From Pelomonas paludis (GTDB taxonomy: Bacteria; Pseudomonadota; Gammaproteobacteria; Burkholderiales; Burkholderiaceae_C), in NCBI RefSeq assembly GCF_039872745.1, contig NZ_JBDPZD010000001.1:62001-126000 (forward strand): a stretch of 64,000 bases of DNA, read 5' to 3'. Position numbers and translations under genes: made by a program. Positions within the stretch are counted from its first letter, which is position 1. Each line of letters begins with the position of its first letter. Below are positions 40,249 through 47,662 of this stretch, one piece after another. The notes beneath the pieces are model-generated. The model was not told the DNA's origin. It searched no databases and saw only the letters and a program-made list of their open reading frames with translations.

Positions 40249-41693
40249 CCCGCAAAGTCCGCCCCTATCTCTTCTACGACACCACGCAGTCGGTCTGCAC
40301 CACCTGCCTGCACCCCGTCGAGGCCAAGATCCTCGTCAAGGACGGCCAGGTCTACATGGACAAGTGGTGCCCCGCCCACGGCACCGAGCGCGTGCTCGTC
40401 AGCGATGACGCCGACTACTACCGCCTGTGCCGCGAGGTCTACGTCAAGCCGCCCGAGATGCCGGCGCGCTTTGCCACGCCGATGAAGTACGGCTGCCCCT
40501 ACGACTGCGGCCTGTGCCCCGACCACATGCAGCACAGCTGCCTGTCCATCGTCGAGATCAGCGACCACTGCAATCTTCGCTGCCCCACCTGCTACGCGGG
40601 CTCAGGCCCCGAGCGCACCACGCACCGCAGCTTTGCTGAAGTGATCGCGATGCTGGACACCGTCGTCGCCAGCGAGGGCGAGGCCGACGTGGTGCAGATC
40701 TCGGGCGGCGAGCCCACGCTGCACCCCCAGTTCTTCGAGATCCTCGACGCCGCACGCGCGCGGCCCATCAAGCACCTGATGGTCAACACCAACGGCTTGC
40801 GCATCGCCCAGGACGCCGCCTTTGCCGAGCGACTGGCAAGCTATGCGCCCGGCATCGAGGTCTACCTGCAGTTCGACTCCCTGCGCCGCGAGGCGCTGAT
40901 GGACCTGCGCGGCGCCGACCTGCGCGGCCCGCACGAGGCGGCGCTCAAGCGCCTCGATGAACTCGGCATCTCCACCACGCTCGTGATGACCGTCAAGCGC
41001 GGCGTCAACGACGACGAGGTGGGCGACATCATTCGCCACGGCGAGTCCTTCGCCTGCGTGCGCGGCGTGACCCTGCAGCCCATCCAAGACGCCGGCCGCG
41101 TCGAAGGCTACGACCCCGCGCGCCACCGCCTCACGGTCAGCGAACTGCGCCGCCGCATCGCTGAGCAGAGCGGCAGCTTCACGCTGCAAGACGTGCTGCC
41201 CGTGCCCTGCAACCCCGACACGCTCGCGATGGCCTACGCACTGCGCAAGCCCGGCGGCGGCTTGGTGCCGCTCACGCGTTTTGTCGACCCTGCGACCCTG
41301 CTGGCCGGCGACCGCAGCACCATCAGCTTCGAGCGTGACCTGGATTTGCGCAGCCAGCTCTTCAAGCTCTTCTCCACCAACCACTCGCCCGAGAGCCAGA
41401 GCAATTGCCTCTCGGAGTTGCTCTGCTGCCTGCCCCGCATCGACGCCCCCCAGCTCAGCTACCGCGACGTCTTCCGCGTGCTCATCGTCCAGTTCATGGA
41501 CGCCCAATCCCTCGACATCCGCGCGCTCAAGAAGAGCTGCGTCCACATGGCCCAGCCCGACGGCCGCATGATCCCTTTCGAGGCCTACAACCTGTTCTAC
41601 CGCGACGAGAAGGCGGTGGCTTTGGCGAGGATTCGGGAGGGCTTGGATGCGGCGCGCCAGCGGCGCAGCAGCATTCCGATCAGTGTGGCCTGA
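40245..41693 (+). CDS. Radical SAM enzyme resembling tetraether/membrane-spanning lipid synthases
   Basis: 482 aa. The radical SAM motif is Cys109-x3-Cys113-x2-Cys116 (CNLRCPTC), followed by ISGGEPTLHPQF. In front are many more cysteines: Cys18/Cys21, Cys42, Cys62, a second C-x3-C-x2-C at Cys84/Cys88/Cys91 (GCPYDCGLCPDHMQHSC), plus further cysteines near the C-terminus. This Cys-rich N-terminal module with HG and CGLC-H motifs is the plan of the archaeal Tes family, which couples lipid tails, and of its bacterial relatives. Some relatives are annotated as pterin methyltransferases. Its genes upstream act on lipids, which supports a lipid substrate. The reaction here is unproven. Confidence 0.75.
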   Translation: MTRKVRPYLFYDTTQSVCTTCLHPVEAKILVKDGQVYMDKWCPAHGTERVLVSDDADYYRLCREVYVKPPEMPARFATPMKYGCPYDCGLCPDHMQHSCLSIVEISDHCNLRCPTCYAGSGPERTTHRSFAEVIAMLDTVVASEGEADVVQISGGEPTLHPQFFEILDAARARPIKHLMVNTNGLRIAQDAAFAERLASYAPGIEVYLQFDSLRREALMDLRGADLRGPHEAALKRLDELGISTTLVMTVKRGVNDDEVGDIIRHGESFACVRGVTLQPIQDAGRVEGYDPARHRLTVSELRRRIAEQSGSFTLQDVLPVPCNPDTLAMAYALRKPGGGLVPLTRFVDPATLLAGDRSTISFERDLDLRSQLFKLFSTNHSPESQSNCLSELLCCLPRIDAPQLSYRDVFRVLIVQFMDAQSLDIRALKKSCVHMAQPDGRMIPFEAYNLFYRDEKAVALARIREGLDAARQRRSSIPISVA

Positions 41694-41702
41694 AGCCCGC
41701 AC

Positions 41703-44024
41703 TCAGCGCGAGGTAAACCCCATCCCCTTGCGCTCCCGCACCCCCGGCTTGGCGCGGTGCTCGACTTCGAGCTGGGCCAAGAACTCGTCGGGGCTAAATG
41801 CATCGCCGAGGATCTCGACCTGTTGGCGGACGGCGGCGAAGTCGCCGTGGGCGAGGCAGTCAAGCACGGCCAGACGCTCGCATTGCTCAGGCGTGGGTGC
41901 GGTGCCGGTTTCGTTCTCGAACATGCGCTCGCGCTGCTCGGGCTTGAGCGGCTTGAAACGGATCTTGAACGCGAAGCGGCGCAGCGCGGCTTCGTCGAGG
42001 TCTTCGAAGAGGTTGGTGGTGCAGATGAAGAGGCCGGGGTAGCGCTCCATGCCGGCGAGCATCTCGTTGACTTCGGAGACCTCGTAGTTGCGCTCGGCGT
42101 GCTTGCGGCTGCGCAGGAAGCTGTCGGCTTCGTCGAGCAGCAGCACGGCGCCTTCAGCGGCGGCGGTCTCGAACATGCGGGCCATGTTCTGCTCGGTCTC
42201 GCCGACGTATTTGCTGGAGAGGTCGCTGGCGCGGCGGACCATCAAGGGGCGGCCGAGTTCACTGGCGATGTGTTCGGCCAGCGCGGTCTTGCCGGTGCCC
42301 GGGGGGCCGTAGAAGCACATCTGGCCGGCACCCTTGCGGCGCAGGGCCTCGACGATGCGGGGCACCTCGAAGCGGCTCTCGACATTGAGCAGGTCGAGCG
42401 CGTAGCTGGTGACGCAGGGCCGCGCGGTGGTGGCGGCGTCGTTGCGGCCCAGGGCCTTGTCGGCGTTTTGCAGCTGGCGCTCGATCAGGCGCTCGGCCTG
42501 GTCGGGCTGGCCGGCCAGTTGAGCAAAGCGCGCGGCGGTGCGGATCTGTGCAGGCGTGAGGCCCGGGCGCTCGGCCAGCTTGGCCACAAAGGCTTCGCTC
42601 ACCGGCACCTCGGCCAGCGCGCGGGCGACGAGGCCTTGGCGGGCGCCGGGCGGCGGTGACTTCAGCTCCAGGTGGTACTGGAAGCGGCGGCGGAAGGCCG
42701 GGTCGATCTGCTCGATGCGGTTGGTGACCCAGATCACCGGCACGGGGTTGGTTTCCAGGATCTGGTTGACCCAGGCCTTGCCGCTGACCGAGGAGCCGGT
42801 GCCGCTGGCGCCCTCGCCGCTGGCGTCGAGCCGGGCGATGAGGCTGGCGGTGTCGCTGGACAGTGGCGGGAAGACGTCTTCGACCTCGTCGAACAGCAGG
42901 GCCACATTGCCGCTGGCCTTCAAGAAGACCTGGCTGATCTGCAGGCTGCGGTAGCGGTCACGGCCGGAAAGGGAGTTGCCGTCGCGGTCGGCGGCTTCGA
43001 CTTCGTAGAGATCAAGCCCCGCCGCCGCCACGGCCACCTTGGCCAGCTCGGTCTTGCCGGTGCCCGGCGGGCCGTAGAGCAGCACGTTCACGCCGGCGGC
43101 CTGCGTGGCCACAGCGGTCTTGAGCAAACCTTGCAGCAAGGCCAGGTCGTCAGCCACAAAGGAGAAGTCGGTCGGGCCCAGGGTGCTGCGCGTGGCGGGC
43201 CGTGTGAACACGGCCATCAGGTCGTGCGGGCCCTGGTACTCGCGCATCAGCACGGGCGGTATCTGGTCGCTGACCTTCATGAGGTCGGCGAGGTCGGTGA
43301 TGTTGTGCTCGGAGATCAGGTTCTCGACCATGCCGATGCGTTCCAGCCGCGAGCCGGCGCGCAGGGCCTCGGCCACTTCGCGCTCGTCCACGCCGGCGAC
43401 CGCCGCGATGGCGGCAAAGGCCTCGTGGGCGGTGTTGACCTTGAACTCGACCAGCGCCCCGCGCAGCTCGCGCTGGTAGCGGGCCAAGGTGCCGTAGAGC
43501 AGGATGGCGCGCTCGGCGGGGTTGAGCTGCAAGAGCGTGCCGAGCTGGGCGATGTTCTTCTCGATCAGCGTGGACTCCTGCTTGAGCTGGCGGTCCAGGT
43601 GCTCGCAGGTGGTGGCCAGCAAGGCCATCATGTCCTTGGGCGCGTCCTTGGCGTATTCGTCCAGGTAGAAGAACAGCGTGCCCTCGGCAAAGGGGCCGTT
43701 CCAGCGCCCGAAGCGGTCGAGGAAGGCCTCGTCCGACAGCACTTCCTGGCCGCGCCAGAGCTCATTGCTGGCGCAGCGCTGCAGCAGGTAAAGCCGCAGG
43801 CGCTGCAGCACGCGCACGGGCCACACGAGGTGGCGGCCGGTGAAGGAGAGCAGGCCGTTGAAGTCCCGCCGCAGGTTGAAGCGCCCGGCGTGCTTGACGG
43901 TGAGCGTCAGCACGAACTGCGAGCACATGCGGTCCAGCACCGGTGCTTTTTCGAGCCCGGGCGAGGCCAGCACCCGCCCACTCACGCGGGCGGCGGCACT
44001 CAACTCCTGGACTCGTCGAACCAT
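41703..44024 (-). CDS. Double AAA+ ATPase
   Basis: 773 aa. After an N-terminal helical region of about 290 residues come two AAA modules. The first has Walker A GPPGTGKTE (318-326) and Walker B LLFDEVEDVF (376-385); the second has GPPGTGKTALAEH, the substrate-loop-like KYVGETEQN, Walker B VLLLDEADSFL and the arginine region ALRRFAFKIRF. The architecture recalls spastin/ClpX-like disassembly machines but the exact family is not clear. It is a single gene, converging on the radical SAM gene with nine bases between stops. Possible role: remodelling or maturation of a protein complex. Confidence 0.85.
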   Translation of the reverse strand: MVRRVQELSAAARVSGRVLASPGLEKAPVLDRMCSQFVLTLTVKHAGRFNLRRDFNGLLSFTGRHLVWPVRVLQRLRLYLLQRCASNELWRGQEVLSDEAFLDRFGRWNGPFAEGTLFFYLDEYAKDAPKDMMALLATTCEHLDRQLKQESTLIEKNIAQLGTLLQLNPAERAILLYGTLARYQRELRGALVEFKVNTAHEAFAAIAAVAGVDEREVAEALRAGSRLERIGMVENLISEHNITDLADLMKVSDQIPPVLMREYQGPHDLMAVFTRPATRSTLGPTDFSFVADDLALLQGLLKTAVATQAAGVNVLLYGPPGTGKTELAKVAVAAAGLDLYEVEAADRDGNSLSGRDRYRSLQISQVFLKASGNVALLFDEVEDVFPPLSSDTASLIARLDASGEGASGTGSSVSGKAWVNQILETNPVPVIWVTNRIEQIDPAFRRRFQYHLELKSPPPGARQGLVARALAEVPVSEAFVAKLAERPGLTPAQIRTAARFAQLAGQPDQAERLIERQLQNADKALGRNDAATTARPCVTSYALDLLNVESRFEVPRIVEALRRKGAGQMCFYGPPGTGKTALAEHIASELGRPLMVRRASDLSSKYVGETEQNMARMFETAAAEGAVLLLDEADSFLRSRKHAERNYEVSEVNEMLAGMERYPGLFICTTNLFEDLDEAALRRFAFKIRFKPLKPEQRERMFENETGTAPTPEQCERLAVLDCLAHGDFAAVRQQVEILGDAFSPDEFLAQLEVEHRAKPGVRERKGMGFTSR

Positions 44025-44076
44025 GGGGACTCCTGCGCTCTATCGACGGCCCATCTTGGCTCAGCTCAAGACGCTG

Positions 44077-44349
44077 TCAATGCATTTGTACCGAGGTCTG
44101 GCCCATGGCTGCGTAACCTTCGATGAAATCGTCGAGTTCGTCCTCGCTGGAGCGGCCCTCGTCAAAAAGTGCCTGTACACCCAGCTCAAAGGATGCAGCA
44201 AGCGCCCCCTCGATGAAGATTTCCTTGCGGGCGAACTTGTCGACGATCTCGAAACCACCGCGCTGCAGGTTGGTGCCAGCCCAGGCGTCCGCATTCCGTT
44301 CGTCGAACTGCACGACGATGTAGCTATCGGAGTTGTAGAGCATTTGCAT
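44077..44349 (-). CDS. DUF3567 domain-containing protein
   Basis: 90 aa from ATG at 44349 (MQMLYNSDSYIVVQFD). It matches the small DUF3567 family nearly along its length: FDERNADAWAGTNLQRGGFEIVDKFARKEIFIEGALAASFELGVQAL. The family is confined mainly to Burkholderiales and has no assigned function, so it also supports the taxonomic placement. It is 52 bp upstream of the double AAA gene on the same strand and could be co-transcribed. An upstream extension of the frame to 44418 is less likely. Confidence 0.85.
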   Translation of the reverse strand: MQMLYNSDSYIVVQFDERNADAWAGTNLQRGGFEIVDKFARKEIFIEGALAASFELGVQALFDEGRSSEDELDDFIEGYAAMGQTSVQMH

Positions 44350-44461
44350 GATGGCCTCCAACTGCGGTTCTGGGCCGCGATATTCAAGACTTCGGTCGGA
44401 AAGATAGTGGCAGAACACCCCGCTGTTCGCACGATAGTCGAGTCAGGAATTAGGGAGGAGT

Positions 44462-45343
44462 TCACGGGCTTTCAAGCCATATTTCGAAGCCCCGGCGCTC
44501 GGGGTCGCCCTGGCGCAAACGCACCGGGCCATGGCCGCGCGCGGGGTCGAACCAGGCCTCCAGGCCCGGGTCCTCGGGCCCAAGCGGCTGACGACGCAAA
44601 TGCCACAGGCCAGGGATGGCGCTGTCCTCCTCGACCAGCTCAAACACCCACTCGCGCAACTCGCCGCGCAGCCCCGCCACCCAGACGCGCCAGCGCGCAC
44701 CAGGCAGGGGCGTCGGCCCGGCGTCCAGCAGCGCGGCCAGTTGCAGCCACCAGCTCAGGCGGTCCTGGGCGCCGTCGGGCAGGTCCAGGCTGCCGGGGCG
44801 GGCGGAAAAGCTCAGCCGCCCCGCATCGCGGTCGAAGTTGGTGGCCTGGCGGTCGCCGCCCCGCATCTGCAAGCTGAAGCGCTCCGGCACCAGGCCGGCG
44901 GGCGACATGCGGCCCAGGCTTTGCCAGGCGGGTAGCGTGCGCTCACCGATGCGGCGGGTCAGGCGCAAGGTATAGCGGCCATCGGCCTGCGGCTGCCAGC
45001 TCAAGCTGGCTTCGCCATCCTGGCCGGACTGGCGGAGGCGGTAGCGCCACTCGCTGGCTTCAGCCAGCCGCAGCAGCGGCGCGGGTGGGCCGGGGTCTGC
45101 AGCGGGCGTCGGGTCTGGCGCCAGCGCGGACGGCAAGCGCTGAGCCTGGGCGCGCGACGGCGCGGCCGGGCGGGCCGCCACTGCGGGCTGCGCGGCCGGC
45201 GGCGCCTGCATCCGCACGCTCAGCGCCGGCGCGGCGGCCGCGATGGGCTGCGCCGGCAGCTCCGGCGCACGGAACCACCAGGCATGCAGGCCGGCGCTGA
45301 GCCCCAAGGCCAGCAGCGCGGGGCGGAGTTTGTGGAGGCGCAC
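44462..45343 (-). CDS. DUF3108 domain-containing protein
   Basis: 293 aa with a GTG start. An N-terminal anchor helix (LRPALLALGLSAGLHAWWF) is followed by a Pro/Ala-rich linker (about 35-90, TonB-like in look) and a DUF3108 domain (about 90-290: SEWRYRLRQSGQDGEASLSWQPQADGRYTLRLTRRIG, RWRVWVAGLRGELREWVFELV). The family is periplasmic, single-pass, of unknown function in Burkholderiales. It is divergent from the FAH-like gene with only 14 bp between starts. Confidence 0.85.
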   Translation of the reverse strand: MRLHKLRPALLALGLSAGLHAWWFRAPELPAQPIAAAAPALSVRMQAPPAAQPAVAARPAAPSRAQAQRLPSALAPDPTPAADPGPPAPLLRLAEASEWRYRLRQSGQDGEASLSWQPQADGRYTLRLTRRIGERTLPAWQSLGRMSPAGLVPERFSLQMRGGDRQATNFDRDAGRLSFSARPGSLDLPDGAQDRLSWWLQLAALLDAGPTPLPGARWRVWVAGLRGELREWVFELVEEDSAIPGLWHLRRQPLGPEDPGLEAWFDPARGHGPVRLRQGDPERRGFEIWLESP

Positions 45344-45357
45344 CGCACAATCGTGGC

Positions 45358-46137
45358 ATGAAACTCGCCACCTACCTTGATGGCTCGCGCGACGGCCAGC
45401 TCGTCGTCGTCTCGCGCGATCTGAGCCAGGCCCACTTTGCCAACGGCATCGCCACCCGGCTGCAGCAGGTGCTGGATGACTGGGCCTTCATGGCGCCGCA
45501 GTTGGAAGAGCTGTCCATCTCGCTCAACCATGGGCGCTGCCGGCATGCCTTCGCCTTCAACCCCGCCCAGTGCATGGCCCCACTGCCGCGCGCCTATGGC
45601 TGGACGGTGCCCGAGGACGGCGGCCGCCGTGCCAGCGACGCCCTGCTGGGCCCCCACGCCCCGCTGCGCCTGCTGGCCGACCCGGTGCCCTGCGCGGCGC
45701 GCTATGCCGTGCTGCACGGCGATGTGCCGCGCGGGATCGACGCGCTGAGCGCGCGCGATGCCATCCGCCTGCTGCTGCTGGCCGCCGAGTCGCCCACGCA
45801 CACGGCCTTCGCGCCCGTGGCCGTGAGCCCTGACGAGCTGGGCGCGGCGTGGCAGAACGGCCGGGTCATGCTGCCCGTGCTGGCCATGCACAACGGCCGC
45901 CGCGAGGGTGGCACCGACAAGCCCGAGCCCGGCGCTGACTTTGGCCGCCTGCTCTCCGACCTGGCCCACCCGCGCGCGCTGCGTGCGGGCAGCCTGGTGG
46001 GCGCGACCACGGCCGTGCTGGTGCCCGCCATGGCTGCCGGTGATGCGGTGCGCTTCGAGGTCAAGGACGAGGCCGGGCACTCGATCTTCGGGGCCATCGA
46101 GCAGGACGTGGTGCTGGAAGGAACGGCGACCGAATGA
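45358..46137 (+). CDS. Shortened, diverged fumarylacetoacetate hydrolase-like protein
   Basis: 259 aa. The N-terminal part (MKLATYLDGSRDGQLVVVSRDLSQAHFANGIATRLQQVLDDWAFMAPQLEEL) and the end (DAVRFEVKDEAGHSIFGAIEQDVV) match FAH-family proteins of about 330 residues. The middle is short and different: the usual GIDFEAEVAVVTGDV metal-binding strand reads ARYAVLHGDVPRGID, so the Glu ligands are lost. It is probably inactive as a hydrolase or has a new function. Reading frame is intact and codon use normal, and it overlaps the nucleoside hydrolase gene by four bases, which argues that it is expressed. Confidence 0.7.
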   Translation: MKLATYLDGSRDGQLVVVSRDLSQAHFANGIATRLQQVLDDWAFMAPQLEELSISLNHGRCRHAFAFNPAQCMAPLPRAYGWTVPEDGGRRASDALLGPHAPLRLLADPVPCAARYAVLHGDVPRGIDALSARDAIRLLLLAAESPTHTAFAPVAVSPDELGAAWQNGRVMLPVLAMHNGRREGGTDKPEPGADFGRLLSDLAHPRALRAGSLVGATTAVLVPAMAAGDAVRFEVKDEAGHSIFGAIEQDVVLEGTATE

Positions 46138-47069
46138 CGCACAAGATCATCATCGACACCGACCCGGGCCAAGACGACGCCATCGCCCTGCTGCTGGCCG
46201 CTGCCAGCCCCGAGCTGGAGCTGCTGGGCGTCACCACCGTGGCTGGCAATGTGCCCCTGCCCCTGACCACGCGCAACGCCCGCACCGTGCTGGAGCTGGC
46301 CGGGCGCCGCGACGTGCCCGTCTGTGCCGGCGCCGCTGCCCCGCTGGACGAAGCCCTGGTCACGGCCGAACACGTGCACGGCAAGACCGGCCTCGACGGC
46401 ATCACCCTCCCCGAGCCCAGCCTGCCGCTCGACCCACGCCACGCGGCCGACTTCATCGTGCAGACCCTGCGCGAGCACGCGCCCGGCAGCGTCACGCTCT
46501 GCCCGCTGGGCCCGCTCACCAACATCGCGCTCGCGCTGCGCCGCGCGCCCGACATCGCGGCGCGCATCCAGCGCATCGTGCTGATGGGCGGAGGCTTCTT
46601 CGAGGGTGGCAACATCACCCCGGCGGCCGAGTTCAACTTCTATGTGGACCCGCAGGCCGCGCACGAGGTCTTCTCAAGCGGCGTGCCCATCACCATGGCG
46701 CCGCTGGACGTGACGCACCGCGTGCTGACGACCCGCGCCCGCGTCGAGGTCATCCGCGCGCTCGGCACCCGCGTGGGCACCACCGTGGCCGCGTGGATGG
46801 ACTTCTACGAGCGCTTTGACATCGCCAAGTACGGCAGTGACGGTGCCCCCCTGCACGACCCCTGCGTGATCGCCTGGCTGCTGCGCCCTGAGCTCTTCAA
46901 GGGCCGCGACTGCAATGTGCGCATCGAGGTGGCAAGCCCCCTGACACGCGGCATGAGCGTGGTGGACTGGTGGCAGGTGAGCGGCCTGCCCACCAATGCC
47001 CTGGTGCTGCGCGAGGTGGATGACGCCGGGTTTTTTGCCCTGCTGACCGAACGCCTGCAACGACTATGA
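46134..47069 (+). CDS. Nucleoside hydrolase
   Basis: 311 aa. The calcium-binding motif IIDTDPGQDDAIALLLA at the N-terminus, VTTVAGNVPL, VHGKTGLDG and NITPAAEFNFYVDPQAA are hallmarks of inosine/uridine-preferring nucleoside hydrolases (Rih family), which split ribonucleosides to base and ribose in the cytoplasm. The His in HDPCVIAWLL near the C-terminus fits the RihA/RihB pyrimidine-specific type. It lies between the diverged FAH-like gene and a DUF6151 gene, each overlapping by four bases. Confidence 0.93.
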   Translation: MTHKIIIDTDPGQDDAIALLLAAASPELELLGVTTVAGNVPLPLTTRNARTVLELAGRRDVPVCAGAAAPLDEALVTAEHVHGKTGLDGITLPEPSLPLDPRHAADFIVQTLREHAPGSVTLCPLGPLTNIALALRRAPDIAARIQRIVLMGGGFFEGGNITPAAEFNFYVDPQAAHEVFSSGVPITMAPLDVTHRVLTTRARVEVIRALGTRVGTTVAAWMDFYERFDIAKYGSDGAPLHDPCVIAWLLRPELFKGRDCNVRIEVASPLTRGMSVVDWWQVSGLPTNALVLREVDDAGFFALLTERLQRL

Positions 47070-47659
47070 ACCTGCCCCTGAGTTGCCGCTGCGGCGCCAT
47101 CCAAGGCAGCGTGCCCGACGCCGCCCGCACCGCGCGGGTGATGTGCTACTGCCGCGACTGCCGCACCGCGCAGCGCTGGCTCGACCCCACACGCGGGCTG
47201 GACGCAGCTGGCGGTGTGGACATCATCGCCACGTCGCAGGCCGAGGTGCAGCTCACGCAGTGGCAAGACGCACTGGCCTGCCTGCAGCTCAGCCCCAAGG
47301 GCCTGCACCGCTGGTACTGCAAGCACTGCCGCACGCCGCTGGGCAACACGCCGGCCGCCAACGGGCCGCGCTTTGTGGGCCTGAGCCGCCTGGCGGTGGC
47401 CCTGGACGACGCGGCCCTTGACGCCCGCGTGGGCGAGCCGCGCTGGCAGGCCTTTGCCAAGAGCGCCACCGGCCCGCTGCCGACGCTGGCCAGCCGCGCC
47501 CTGCTGCCCACGCTCAAGGTCGTGGGCCGCACGCTGCTGGACCGCTTGCGCGCTTTGACGCCGGGCAATCCCTTCTTCGACGCCCAGGGCCGGACGCGCG
47601 TCCAGCCCCATGTGCTGCCCCGCGAGGAGCGCGCCGCGCTCGCCGCACAGGATCGCTGA
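47066..47659 (+). CDS. DUF6151 family protein with zinc-binding cysteines
   Basis: 197 aa. Cysteine motifs LSCRCGAIQG, VMCYCRDCRTAQRW and YCKHCRTPLGN resemble the zinc ligands of glutathione-dependent formaldehyde-activating (GFA/CENP-V) proteins, of which DUF6151 is a relative. The C-terminal third (LLPTLKVVGRTLLDRLRAL) is helical and basic. The function is unknown. Last gene of the three-gene set starting at 45358, converging on the large acyl-CoA synthetase gene. Confidence 0.8.
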   Translation: MNLPLSCRCGAIQGSVPDAARTARVMCYCRDCRTAQRWLDPTRGLDAAGGVDIIATSQAEVQLTQWQDALACLQLSPKGLHRWYCKHCRTPLGNTPAANGPRFVGLSRLAVALDDAALDARVGEPRWQAFAKSATGPLPTLASRALLPTLKVVGRTLLDRLRALTPGNPFFDAQGRTRVQPHVLPREERAALAAQDR

Positions 47660-47662
47660 CGC

